From assembly GCA_001986395.2 (NCBI GenBank), contig MQVO02000173.1:1-17762 (forward strand): 17,762 bases of DNA. Reading direction: 5' to 3'. Position numbers and translations under genes: made by a program. Each line of letters opens with the position of its first letter. Position 1 is the first letter of the stretch. This DNA is from Irpex lacteus (taxonomy: Eukaryota; Basidiomycota; Agaricomycetes; Polyporales; Irpicaceae). A model generated the notes under the pieces. That model had not been told where the DNA came from, made no database searches, and was given only the letters and a program-made list of their open reading frames with translations. Shown piece after piece: positions 1-8,272 of the stretch.

Positions 1-416
1 AAATAACGCTTAGCATTTTGCGTTTACAAACACCTTAAAACCTTGCCCTTGACAAGCTAAATCTTTGAGTTTCCCCCCTTAACTATGACGAGCAAGATGT
101 TACGATGAGGCACGACGTCACATATACCATCATTAACTTTCTGTTCAATAACCATAATTAGTTTATTATAGACAATTATCCCCTTATAACTAGTTAATGT
201 ATTACATTAAATTCGTACATCCTTACTATAAAATAAACCTCAACCCTCGGATGTTTTATACATTTTATAATAGTTTGCTACAGAGCCACCTCGAACATAT
301 AGATTTATATCATACGCTGCTTTTAAATACACAAAGAAATACATTTTATAGCTCCCATAATCCTCTCCTCCATTGAAAAAAATTTAAAGATTCTCCCTCC
401 CCTAAAAATAAAAGTT
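1..416. repeat. Copy 1 of a 415-bp direct repeat (cut by the window's left edge)
   Basis: This stretch matches 11011-11425 in the same orientation with an offset of 11009-11010 bases. I see two differences: one extra T in the T-run near position 17, and A379 against T11388. Similarity stops abruptly after base 416. The left limit may lie outside the window. On the minus strand copy 2 covers the first codons and upstream region of a reading frame with a KRYFSTTR segment. In copy 1 the extra T shifts that frame into a TAA at 10-12, so copy 1 cannot encode it. The repeat holds no other gene I recognise. Confidence 0.95.
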
Positions 417-906
417 AAAATAAAAAGGATAAAGTGTGTTTTATTTAAATTGGTTAATGTAAGCCCAATTGTTTTTTGACAGTTAATTCGATTAAACCTT
501 TTTGGATTATATAAGGATGTTTTTAAACTTAATTTCTCTTCCATATCAAAAGGATAAGCTTATCCTTTTTTTTTTTATTTAATAATTTGTATACAAAATA
601 AACGAATCACAACTTTATCCTCGAGTTAATAATATACTATGGTTATTTGTCAGTATAGTTTATTGTTAGACACAAATAATACCCCACTTTTAACTAAACT
701 TTGGAGATATTAGAAGCAGCACCAATAGAAAAATATATTGTAACCTCTTTAGTGTCGACATTAGTAACCTCCACTTTCATAAAGTTTTTTAAACCTTTGC
801 GTTAATTAAATTTGCACTTTCGTCAACTGAGTTTAACTTGAAAGTATATCTCCCTAAAACAGGTTTTATCTTGCTCCAAGTAAATAAAATGTTCAATGTA
901 TCTTTT
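417..906. other. Intergenic/intron-like AT-rich stretch
   Basis: No gene is recognised. A perfect palindrome lies at 548-569. On the minus strand the reading frame of the cox1 exon at 907-1251 runs on without a stop (reading TGA as Trp) to about 805. This is what an intron 5' end or intron-encoded extension directly after a cox1 exon would look like, but I see no LAGLIDADG motif in it. Confidence 0.5.
548..569. terminator. 22-bp perfect palindrome followed by a T-run
   Basis: The sequence AAAAGGATAAG is followed immediately by its reverse complement and a run of T residues on the plus strand. It could form a stem with a U-tract like an intrinsic terminator, or act as an RNA-processing hairpin. 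Fungal mitochondria are not known to use bacterial-type terminators, so the role is inference. Confidence 0.35.
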
Positions 907-1251
<345 letters not shown>

Positions 1252-1252
1252 T

Positions 1253-1441
1253 ATTGATTATTACTATAACTATCCTCTTACAAGAATACTGAGAGTTATA
1301 GGGGGAGTAGAAGCAGTAGTCGTATTGTTAAAGAAACATTTGCTTTGCCCATATCCTCTGGATATTATTTTAGCTTTTATAGCTTTAGTTCAATTTACCC
1401 AGACCCCACAAAAACTAGTTAGAATTAATTATAATTCCTAG
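1253..1441 (+). other. Unidentified open frame ending in a hairpin element
   Basis: From 1253 the plus strand is open for 62 codons, ending with TAG at 1439-1441 inside the hairpin element 1404-1451. The peptide includes RVIGGVEAVVVLLKK and LCPYPLDIILAFIALVQ, so it is protein-like and hydrophobic. There is no ATG start. The frame runs opposite to, and abuts, the cox1 exon. It could be the tail of an intron-encoded or plasmid-encoded protein. I do not recognise it. Confidence 0.3.
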
Positions 1442-1451
1442 TTTTTTGGGG
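1404..1451. repeat. Hairpin element with CCCC...GGGG ends
   Basis: CCCCACAAAAACTAGTTAGAATT faces AATTCCTAGTTTTTTGGGG across a short AT spacer. It belongs to the dispersed palindromic family described under findings. Confidence 0.85.
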
Positions 1452-1549
1452 AAGCTTTATTTTAATTAAATTGAGTGGTTTATCTCTCTTGTTTCTGCTC
1501 TTCTTTGTTGATGTGTAATTTCATTTGCACCTGGGTAACCATCGTAGAC

Positions 1550-1633
1550 CACAACTATGGATTCATTCTTACATTAGCAATTAGTAGTGTGGGTGTATTT
1601 GGTACTCTTCTTGCTGGAGACTATAATCAATAA
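1550..1633 (+). pseudogene. nad1: nad1 fragment
   Basis: The plus strand reads DHNYGFILTLAISSVGVFG followed by TLLAGDYNQ and TAA. 'LAISSVGVFGTLLAG' matches the conserved nad1 segment that precedes GW..NSKYAFLG in complex I subunit 1, the inner-membrane quinone-site subunit. The canonical continuation (W, NSKY) is absent: the frame ends DYNQ-stop, so the homology is cut exactly there. The frame is open a little further upstream without clear nad1 similarity. The identification rests on a short match and is moderately sure. Confidence 0.5.
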
Positions 1634-2317
1634 ATCAATAATAATAAACTATTATATTAATTCTTTTATTTTAGTTAAAAACCGGGGGGGAACTGTTTAC
1701 TGTATGTAACACTAACACAGTATTGGAGTAGTTATATTTCTACAAAGTATACCCTACAATTACAATCTTAACAGATATTAACAGAGATATTAACTTGTTA
1801 TAAACTTCATAATGTTAAGTTATGATTAGGTATGGTAATAAAAAATGAGATATAAAGTAAGGAATAGTAAGCTTCTACTACTCAAACATATAAAAAAGTT
1901 TGGGGAAAAGTATATTCACAGTAATATAATGTGCAGTTTGACAGTGTAAGTGTAGTAGTTTAGCTCTTATAACTAAAAATAAATTAAATTTGGGTCTCCC
2001 TATCTTATAATTTATTTCAGGAGAGAGGGAGTTACATTATAGAATACACATTCTTTTTGTTTACTTTTTCTTTAAGAGAACTGAAAAAACATAAAAACTA
2101 CTCTAAGACTATTTAGATTACTAGCGAAACTATAAAAGTTGTATAACCCTTGGATTCGGTGGTTATAGAAAGCAATGATCTCGTGATGCGAGAAATTGAC
2201 TAAGAGAAAAAATAATAAAAATGAATAAATTCAATATCTTTTTATTCTTTCATTATACACAATTGATTAGTTTTGTAAGAGTTCAAATAAGTAATAAATT
2301 TAATTTGGGGGGAAGGG
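1634..2317. other. Non-coding stretch with small hairpins
   Basis: No gene is seen. It contains a seven-G run at 1684-1690, an inverted repeat with CTCCCT (1996-2001) and AGGGAG (2026-2031), and a tight stem TCTCG-TGATG-CGAGA at 2179-2193 in a region that could be structured RNA, perhaps an intron remnant. Confidence 0.4.
1657..1683. repeat. 27-bp direct repeat, copy 1
   Basis: This is identical to 2318-2344. Its core is TTCTTTTATTTTAGTTAAAA. The second copy forms the end of a LAGLIDADG fragment, so the first copy may be a detached piece of the same intron ORF. Confidence 0.9.
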
Positions 2318-2344
2318 TTAATTCTTTTATTTTAGTTAAAAACC
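2318..2344. repeat. 27-bp direct repeat, copy 2
   Basis: Identical to 1657-1683. It lies at the 3' end (minus-strand sense) of the LAGLIDADG fragment. Confidence 0.9.
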
Positions 2345-2489
2345 ATTGATCTTTTCTATCCAATAAAACACCAGTATATATATTTAGTTTAGTATTAATA
2401 GCTAAAGCTAAACTTTCTACATCTGATTTAGAATAACTGTTTGTGTATATTCTAACTCTATTTCTACCTTTATCAAAATTATATTTATT
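2318..2489 (-). pseudogene. LAGLIDADG homing endonuclease, C-terminal fragment
   Basis: On the minus strand, directly after a TAA at 2490-2492, the frame reads NKYNFDKGRNRVRIYTNSYS, then KSDVESLALAINTKLNIYTG and VLLDRKDQWFLT. The pattern of a strand (RVRIYTNSY), an acidic helix that counts through a short domain, and a second strand ending in an aromatic is that of the second half of single-domain intron-encoded LAGLIDADG endonucleases. No LAGLIDADG motif, start or catalytic residue is present, so it is a dead remnant of a group I intron ORF. Its last codons overlap the 27-bp repeat also found at 1657-1683. The family call is by pattern and is moderately sure. Confidence 0.6.
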
Positions 2490-2716
2490 TTATATTTATC
2501 TTTTCTTTATGATTTTAATTTAGGTATATTCTATTTGTTAGCCGTATCATCTTTAGCAACTTAATTTATAAGGAATACTCTTAGCCGGATGCCGCCAGTA
2601 CCAAAATAATAGTAAGTTGTGATTTATATTTTTTATATGAAAGTGTAAGCTTTTTACTTCTTTTATGTTGAGGACTCCAATTATTTAATAATAATACATA
2701 TTATTTACTCTCCTGT

Positions 2717-2756
2717 GACTGTGTAATTTATTTAATTTTATTTTAAGTAGAGGGTC
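2717..2756. repeat. Module A repeat, copy 1
   Basis: This 40-bp unit includes TTTAATTTTATTTTAAGTAG followed by AGGGTC. It is identical to 5746-5785, and its first 34 bases recur at 6577-6610. Confidence 0.9.
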
Positions 2757-2980
2757 CCCCTATTAAATTTTATTTATTATCATAGCAATATATTTCTTAT
2801 CTTATTACATCTTTATTAATTTAATTCATTTTATTTATTTTACACTTATAAATAGTAAACAATAATATTCCGTTTATATTAGTTATAAATCAAATTAAAA
2901 ATAGCAATCAATCCTATACACTAACCATTTTATGGAATTGTAGTATACCTAGCTATTTTAAAACAAATTATTATAATTTA

Positions 2981-3012
2981 ATATAAACAAAAATTTAATA
3001 TATAAAAATGGA
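2981..3012. repeat. AT-rich direct repeat, copy 1
   Basis: ATATAAACAAAAATTTAATA and the following ATATAAAAATGG recur nearly unchanged at 3457-3487. Confidence 0.75.
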
Positions 3013-3195
3013 AAATATATTAAAAAAAGGGAGGGTGTGATTTTTAATTAAATCAGCTACAGTACATCAATCTTTAAAATTAAAAAATTTTTACCCAAGG
3101 GACACTCTTATTTTACCAAAGAAAATAGTGATAAAAAGAAGAGTGACTTTATTATTTTTCTTCAATTAACTATATTTTTATTCTTTAACATTACT

Positions 3196-3241
3196 CCCCA
3201 AAAAACTAGTTAGAATTATTTCTAATTCCTAGTTTTTTGGG
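3196..3241. repeat. Hairpin element with CCCC...GGG ends
   Basis: CCCCAAAAAACTAGTTAGAA and TTCCTAGTTTTTTGGG face each other over a short AT loop. This is the cleanest copy of the family. Confidence 0.9.
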
Positions 3242-3650
3242 TCATTATTATTTATTATAATAGTTAAAATAACTTTATTATCTTTATTTTTCTTTATATT
3301 CTCTTTAATCTTTAGCTTTACTCAAAAGGGGCTAGTCGTAGTTCAAATGATCTAGTTTTAGTTAGTTAAATAAAGAAGATAGTAAAGTTACCTCTTCGAT
3401 CTTTAGTTTCACTCATTAGACTGATTGCTAAAGTTCAAATTATTAATAGTTTGGGAATATAAACAAAAATTAAATATATAAAATGGAAGACTAACCGTCC
3501 ACCTATTTTTTTTATTATCTAATTTATTTTGTTCCCTCCCTCCCTAATTCTTTTATTTAAATATAATATAAAATTTTACTATAATTCCTTACAAAAATAA
3601 TGTAGACTTAGTTGCTCACTTAATCTTATTTACTTTATTTACTTAACCTT
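3242..3650. other. Gene-free stretch with degenerate duplication
   Basis: A weak tandem duplication of about 93 bp is visible: CTTTAGCTTTACTC near 3310 and CTTTAGTTTCACTC near 3402, each followed by a GTTCAAAT further on. The related words AATGAGTAAGGTTAAAGAAT (reverse-complement orientation) and similar recur at about 6138 and 12214. The second copy of the AT-rich direct repeat lies at 3457-3487. Confidence 0.5.
3457..3487. repeat. AT-rich direct repeat, copy 2
   Basis: Near-identical to 2981-3012, with two or three differences in the A/T runs. Confidence 0.75.
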
Positions 3651-3690
3651 CCCCAAAAAACTAATTATTTCTAATTCCTAGTTTTTTGGG
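3651..3690. repeat. Hairpin element, short form
   Basis: CCCCAAAAAACTAATT and AATTCCTAGTTTTTTGGG face each other over a minimal loop. It lies just upstream of the reading frame at 3824-4039. Confidence 0.85.
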
Positions 3691-3823
3691 ATTAGCTAAT
3701 TCAACTAAACTATTTTTTAATAAACTAACTAATGGTACTATAATTAAGAAATGTGCAAAGTATAGAACTGTATTTATTTGTTAAAATTCTATAAATGAAA
3801 ACTCTATAAATAAAATTTTTACG

Positions 3824-4039
3824 TTGCTCCACCTCCTAGATAAAGGACAAATTGGAGGTACTGTTTACGGACGTTATGTTTCTTTAGTTTATACTTTATT
3901 CATGGAAAAACAAAATAATATTGTAACAGCCAATAAGAGATTATATCCTTTTACAGAAGTGAATCCGTTTATGAGTTGGAGTGAGAAATTGTCAATGGTT
4001 TTATACGGTGATTCACCTGAAGCTAAGATCTTAAGGTAA
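3824..4039 (+). pseudogene. Truncated paralogue of the unknown gene at 8273-9937
   Basis: The frame is open from about 3785 to the TAA at 4037-4039. The first possible start is TTG at 3824; there is no ATG before the internal Met, so the 5' end is probably missing. Its last 49 residues align without gaps to residues 142-190 of the minus-strand gene at 8273-9937. I count 16 identical positions: LYPFTEVNPFMSW against QFPYTMDNPHDNW, and YGDSPEAKILR against FGESNSERLLR, with most other differences conservative. It lacks the membrane helix before this block and the long acidic tail after it. Its strand is opposite to that of the larger gene. It may be a broken relative from a related element or a short stand-alone member; no function is known to me. 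Confidence 0.55.
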
Positions 4040-4569
4040 AATATAATTTACCATTTATATATACCTATAGTTAATTCTCTAATAATAATTTAATATAAAG
4101 ATTAATAAATGCTAGTTAAAGTTTAATAGAGTTATATTTGGAATAGTAATAAATGAGTTATTAAATAAATTAGTATATCAGTGCAAAGTAAATAAAAAGT
4201 GAAAGAGAGAGTATAATTCTTTAGTCTTGCACAGAAAAAGAAAAAGAGTAAAGTAAAAAAAAAATCCTAGCAATAAGCTTATATAAAAATAACTATCTGT
4301 TTTTTAGTTGGAAATGGATTAGAGTTGTCATAAAGTTATAGGGCATATGTAACTAAGTAGTGCAGTGGTAAGAGGAAAGTGTGTATAGATTAAATATAAT
4401 AAAAAATTAAAGTAGTGATATAAATTAAAATTATTTATTTTAACAGATTAAAATTTTACTATATTTATTTTCTTTAGTAAAGATTATTTACAAGGATAGG
4501 AGGATAAATCAAGAGAGTCAGTAATTAATTATCTAAGTTATACAGTTTACTTCTATGAACCTATACCCT
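4040..4569. other. AT-rich stretch without a gene
   Basis: No convincing reading frame or tRNA fold. A GTGCAAAG (4182-4189) and CTTGCAC (about 4226) pair could close a weak stem. I see nothing else. Confidence 0.4.
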
Positions 4570-4640
4570 CCCCAAAAAACATCCCCAAAAACTAGGTATT
4601 ATAAATAATTCTAACTAGTTTTTTTGGGGATTATTTCTAC
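4570..4640. repeat. 71-bp repeat containing a hairpin element, copy 1
   Basis: CCCCAAAAAACATCCCC at the left and CTAACTAGTTTTTTTGGGG at the right, followed by ATTATTTCTAC, are identical base for base to 10569-10639. A doubled CCCCAAAAAC start suggests one element inserted into or slipped over another. Confidence 0.95.
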
Positions 4641-4680
4641 TCTTAAGGTAAAATATAATTAGAGCTGCAACCCTAGAATA

Positions 4681-5093
<413 letters not shown>

Positions 5094-5097
5094 TTAT

Positions 5098-5398
5098 AGT
5101 TGTGAAGGTCTATGCTAATTATATTACCCTAACTATCTCTACAGTAGTATTAATTCTATCACTACAGATATGGTATTCCTTCTATATTTCTTTAAGTTAA
5201 TATAAAGCAGTAGAGGATTATGTTACCTTATTGTCATCTACATATGGAGCCATTAATCTATACATAGTTATACTTACTACCTTTATAACGCCTATCTATG
5301 TACTAGCTAGTTGGAATAATGTATATCATAATGTACCTGCATTTATAATTGCTATATTTGTAGTGCTAGATATTCTTCTTTTTGATATTTTATTTTAA
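5098..5398 (+). pseudogene. nad4: nad4 pseudogene, part 1
   Basis: The plus-strand frame reads YITLTISTVVLILSLQIWY, an in-frame TAA, then LLSSTYGAINLYIVILTTFI, TPIYVLASWNN and FIIAIFVVLDILLFDILF-stop. It corresponds to roughly residues 32-138 of nad4 (resident: VDGISLYYVLLTTFITPIAL and ALFVVLDLFLFYIFFE), a proton-pumping complex I subunit. The acidic FE at the end of that helix, essential in the family, is missing because the frame breaks at a module-A-like ATTTTATTTTAAGTA. Sequence identity to the resident minus-strand nad4 is low, so it is not a recent copy of it. Trp is TGG. The continuation is at 6373-6546. Confidence 0.75.
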
Positions 5399-5477
5399 GT
5401 ACCTCCCCTATTCTTTTTATTAATAATTACCTTCATTTGTTCGATCCACCGCATGTAGCTGTGAAGCTTCAGTCCTG

Positions 5478-5711
5478 TCAGAGGGTGAAGCCCGGAGAAT
5501 AGAAGAAAGTAACCACTGTTGTCAGATCCCGTAGTGAAGTCATAACCAAAGTATTATAACCATCTGATGTGTGAATCTTTACACGAGTGTTAAATAGTAG
5601 CCGCAGTGCTTCAAACAGTACTAGATGTGGACGTTGCTTCAGACTAAAACAGAAATCACCGTTGGACTTAATATGGAAGGATCCTTCAGCAATAGTAAAT
5701 CCTACTACCAT
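5478..5711 (-). pseudogene. LAGLIDADG endonuclease, second-domain fragment
   Basis: The minus-strand frame reads MVVGFTIAEGSFHIKSNGDF, then CFSLKQRPHLVLFEALRLLF, NTRVKIHTSDGYNTLVMTS and LRDLTTVVTFFYSPGFTL-stop. GFTIAEGSF is a second LAGLIDADG motif of the usual fungal form, with its Glu kept. KQRPH...LFEALRLLF and the closing FF are typical of the C-terminal half of double-motif enzymes. The 5' part is lost where a hairpin arm (5712-5734) abuts the ATG, and the end is lost by a stop shortly after the position where the family reads GL.PL. Codon use (CGT, CTG, CGG) is GC-richer than the background, like the fragment at 4681-4872, and both may come from similar introns. They are not collinear halves of one gene in this order. 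Confidence 0.75.
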
Positions 5712-5734
5712 CCAAAAAAACTAGTTAGAATTAT
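5712..5734. repeat. Hairpin element, left arm only
   Basis: CCAAAAAAACTAGTTAGAAT is a solo arm of the palindromic family at the broken 5' edge of the endonuclease fragment. Confidence 0.75.
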
Positions 5735-5745
5735 TTTAGGGTACA

Positions 5746-5785
5746 GACTGTGTAATTTATTTAATTTTATTTTAAGTAGAGGGTC
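5746..5785. repeat. Module A repeat, copy 2
   Basis: Forty bases identical to 2717-2756, about 12 bases from the solo hairpin arm. Confidence 0.9.
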
Positions 5786-5913
5786 TATTTAACAATATAA
5801 TTCTAACTAATACCCTTTGTGGAATATGGATAGACTAAGTAAATAGCTATCTTATTATTTATTCTAATTCTCTTTAACCTAAAGGATAATAAATACTCTA
5901 TTTATTTAACTGA

Positions 5914-5935
5914 GTGTCCTCCCTCCAATTAACTT
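5914..5935. repeat. 22-bp direct repeat, copy 1
   Basis: GTGTCCTCCCTCCAATTAAC and two further bases are repeated exactly at 5979-6000. Confidence 0.9.
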
Positions 5936-5978
5936 GGGTTCCAAAGAGTTAAGATTAGTACTAGAGGGATTCCCCCTT

Positions 5979-6000
5979 GTGTCCTCCCTCCAATTAACTT
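5979..6000. repeat. 22-bp direct repeat, copy 2
   Basis: Identical to 5914-5935, spaced 65 bp start to start. Confidence 0.9.
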
Positions 6001-6026
6001 ACAAATAATAACTAAAGAATCAGAGT

Positions 6027-6072
6027 CCCAAAAACACTAGGAATTAGAATTCATTCTAATTAGTTTTTTGGG
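6027..6072. repeat. Hairpin element
   Basis: CCCAAAAACACTAGGAATTA and TAATTAGTTTTTTGGG flank GAATTC. It is a family member in the reverse orientation relative to 3196-3241, judging by which arm carries the CTAGGAATTAG form. Confidence 0.85.
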
Positions 6073-6372
6073 GGATTGTTAGAATAAGAATAAATTTAAT
6101 TAAACAATTAAAATAAATTAATGTTTGTTCTCTCAAAGATGAGTAAAGTTAAAGAATTTAAAGGGAGCTAGCGATTAATAATAAATAATCTTAGAATAAT
6201 ATTTTTATAATTATTTAACTCTTTTCCCTACTCTATTTATTTAACTCTTCAAAAGAATAATAGTTTATTGTAATCACTCTCCACTCCACTTTAGTGGCTA
6301 GTGGCTTAATAAATTATTTAATTATTTTGGTAGGGGTTATTAAAATTTAATTAAATTTTAATTAGGGCACCT

Positions 6373-6546
6373 ATAATAACATTAAGACAAACTGATCTGA
6401 TAGTTATAGTAGCTTAGAGTTCTTTATCTCATATGGCTGTATGTATATTAAGTATATTCTCTTATAGTATCACAGGTTTAACTGGTAGTTTAGTATTATC
6501 AGTAGCTCATGGTTTTGTATCATCAGGTCTACTTATTAAAGTAGGA
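6373..6546 (+). pseudogene. nad4: nad4 pseudogene, part 2
   Basis: The plus strand reads IITLRQTDLIVIVA, an in-frame TAG at 6415-6417, then SSLSHMAVCILSIFSYS, ITGLTGSLVLSVAHGFVSSG and LLIKVG. It matches the nad4 region of conserved helices (resident: IIQHDTKSLIAYSSICHMAV and SLAHGFVSPALFICVGG). The conserved His of AHGF is kept, the Tyr of AYSS is replaced by the stop, and FICVG has become LIKVG. It lies on the same strand and in the same order as part 1, about 975 bp on, so the two pieces probably come from one ancestral gene, later split. It is closer to the common fungal RQTDLK form than to the resident gene's IIQHDTK. It breaks off about 30 bases before module A at 6577. Confidence 0.8.
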
Positions 6547-6576
6547 GAAAGGGGAATAAGATTAAAAAGAAAGAAA

Positions 6577-6640
6577 GACTGTGTAATTTATTTAATTTTA
6601 TTTTAAGTAGATTAAAAAAGTATTGATTGTCTTTATTTGC
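6577..6640. repeat. Module A joined to module B
   Basis: Thirty-four bases of module A (6577-6610) run directly into the 30-bp module B (6611-6640, core AAAAAAGTATTGATTGTC). Module B recurs complete at 7295-7324 and in part at 5061-5079. Confidence 0.9.
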
Positions 6641-6915
6641 ATCAACAAAATCTCAGTCTCAGTAAAGTATTTCTAGTGCATGTGTTAGAAGTGTTGTTGG
6701 TAGTACTCAGCAGTGAACTGGTATGTATAGAAAAGTATAATAAAGATTTAGAAAGTGGAGTAATAAGTAATGAATGTAAATTTTTAGAGTACCGTAGTGA
6801 AAACAATCTATATCTCTCTAATGAGGAATTAATATTATTGGGTTTAGAATTAGTTATTCTTCTATCAAATAACAGTAATTTAATAGAAGTTAAGGTAATA
6901 AAAAGGATAAATTAA
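6637..6915 (+). CDS. Unidentified open frame of about 92 codons
   Basis: The frame is open from 6616, inside module B, to the TAA at 6913-6915. The earliest usual-type start is a TTG at 6637; there is no ATG. The peptide has a hydrophobic stretch KVFLVHVLEVLLVVL near its start, then an acidic part YNKDLESGVISNECKF and LYLSNEELILLGLELVILL. I recognise no family. Because it begins within a repeat module it is probably the tail of a longer, displaced coding region. It is followed by another ATTAAAAAAGTA word (6911-6922) and a solo hairpin arm. A real gene is uncertain. Confidence 0.3.
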   Translation: MHQQNLSLSKVFLVHVLEVLLVVLSSELVCIEKYNKDLESGVISNECKFLEYRSENNLYLSNEELILLGLELVILLSNNSNLIEVKVIKRIN

Positions 6916-6935
6916 AAAAGTACTTCCAACAAAGA

Positions 6936-6950
6936 GCCTAGTTTTTTTGG
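6936..6950. repeat. Hairpin element, right arm only
   Basis: GCCTAGTTTTTTTGG is a solo right arm; the preceding AGAGCCTAG matches the inner edge of the element at 16947-17033. Confidence 0.7.
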
Positions 6951-6954
6951 ATAG

Positions 6955-7290
6955 ATTTATAAACCATTCTATACTTTTATCTGTTATCTAGAAATTATAC
7001 AAAGAGTTATTGAAAATGAAAAACAAGATTTTACTGTTATACATAGACATAATAATATATCTGATGCATACGTAGAAAGAATTATAAATACATTCCAACA
7101 TCTTACATGAAAATGGGCGTTGTGTTCTAGTATTATATAATATATCTATAAACTCGAAGAATATAAAAATATAGCTAAAATAATACATAATACTATTCTT
7201 GATAGAGAATACCCTGCCGATTATATAGATAAAAGTACAAATATATTATATTCGGATTGATGCAAATGGTACTCGTCTTGACACTCCCCC
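6955..7290 (+). pseudogene. Unidentified coding remnant using TGA as Trp
   Basis: The plus-strand frame starting after the TAG at 6952-6954 reads KPFYTFICYLEIIQRVIENE, then DFTVIHRHNNISDAYVERI and INTFQHLTWKWALCSS, an in-frame TAA, and then YKLEEYKNIAKIIHNTILD, REYPADYIDKSTNILYSDW and CKWYSS. Composition and length look protein-coding. TGA occurs where Trp fits (LTWKW, SDWCKW), and a TAA interrupts the frame, so it is broken. I do not recognise the family. It ends shortly before module B at 7295. It may derive from a mitochondrial plasmid or an intron ORF; that is a guess. Confidence 0.35.
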
Positions 7291-7294
7291 CTAA

Positions 7295-7324
7295 ATTAAA
7301 AAAGTATTGATTGTCTTTATTTGC
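7295..7324. repeat. Module B repeat
   Basis: Identical to 6611-6640 over 30 bases. It is preceded here by CCCCCCTAA instead of module A. Confidence 0.9.
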
Positions 7325-7644
7325 TTTTATCGGAGATTCCTCATTCTAGTAAACTTTATTACTATACAAATATATCGTATTATTCCCTTCATATCTTAAG
7401 GTTCCAATCCCCTTTAGCTTTACAAGTATTTGATGAGACTATATTTAAGATTAGAAGACTGATTATCCTCCAACCACGACCTCTTAGATTCTAAGTGGAT
7501 TGTCTTAATACTCAGATAATCCAAAAAACTGTTCAATTCTTATGCATACTGGTGACGAACTAAAGAGATTTATTGCCATCAAAATTGAAAAGTGTGATCA
7601 TTATAGTTATAAAATTACTGAGCTAACTGTAAAATCTCATAGAT
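7325..7644 (+). other. Possible coding debris, unidentified
   Basis: Short protein-like runs appear in different plus-strand frames: YSLHILRFQSPLALQVF with DETIFKIRRLIILQPRPLRF near 7378-7493, and MHTGDELKRFIAIKIEK with CDHYSYKITELTVKS near 7540-7640. Frame changes and stops separate them. No family is recognised. Confidence 0.25.
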
Positions 7645-7710
7645 CCCAAAAAAACTAATTATTTCTGTCCACAATCCAATCCACTTTGTGGGCTGGGTCC
7701 TAGTTTTTTT
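7645..7710. repeat. Hairpin element with an internal stem
   Basis: CCCAAAAAAACTAATT and CCTAGTTTTTTTTAG form the outer arms. The loop carries its own stem CCACAA...TTGTGG, so the element could fold as a double hairpin. Confidence 0.75.
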
Positions 7711-8272
7711 TAGTTTAAGTAAAAAATCTATCCTTCGACAGTACAAACTGTGGATGGAGATATAAACCTAAAAGAGAGTTAAGATGTCTAAAACTGAGAT
7801 AAAAATAATCGTTGCCTCTTCTTCTTATTTTATTTCTTTTATTTTTTTTTTTTATTAAAAAAGATAAAGGGCAAAAAGACAAAAAGAGGTAATTATTTAT
7901 ATTATTACTATTTAGTAAAGGTTATAGAATACATTAAGAAGTAAAAACAAGTTAACTTGGGGTAAAATTTTATAAAAAAGAAATTTAATTAAATTAAGGG
8001 TATATATTAAGCAAGTCTCCCTACTTTTATTTTAAAGAAAAAAGGGAGAGAAGAAGAGTAAAGTTTATTATATAATATTTAACACTTATGTCTGGAACAA
8101 AAATTAATTTAATTTAAATTAGAAATTAGTACCACTTTGTATCTAAAATTTTTAGATTTAAATCAGGACAATATAAAAATAGTTAATTATATATTTTTAT
8201 TATATTAGACACAAAATTATTCCTATAGACAAATTCTAACTCCCATTACACTAACTCGCATTTGGGGTTATA
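7711..8272. other. AT-rich 3' flank of the unknown gene
   Basis: No gene is seen. TCTCCCT (8016-8022) and AGGGAGA (8043-8049) form an inverted repeat like that at 1996-2031. Long A and T runs occur at 7841-7862. Confidence 0.45.

Larger units (their letters stand above)
2490..3195. other. AT-rich stretch without a recognised gene
   Basis: It holds module A of the short repeat family (2717-2756), a direct repeat (2981-3012) and a GC-richer patch around 2576-2600 (CCGGATGCCGCC) that could be a piece of structured RNA. I see no reading frame of interest. Confidence 0.4.
5786..6372. other. Gene-free stretch with repeats
   Basis: It contains two copies of a 22-bp direct repeat (5914-5935 and 5979-6000), a hairpin element (6027-6072), an AT palindrome AAAATTTAATTAAATTTT near 6343, and repeated TTATTTAACTCTT words. 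No gene is seen. Confidence 0.5.

Noticed and set aside
323..544. Minus-strand frame of 73 codons
   Set aside because: Half lies in the duplicated repeat and the rest in AT-rich spacer; in copy 2 the frame is not preserved beyond the repeat.
4325..4400. tRNA-like AGTAGTGCAGTGGTAAGAG sequence
   Set aside because: No acceptor or anticodon stem could be paired around it.
6988..7188. Minus-strand frame of 66 codons
   Set aside because: It opposes the better plus-strand remnant at 6955-7290 and is composed mainly of Tyr/Ile/Phe from AT-rich DNA.
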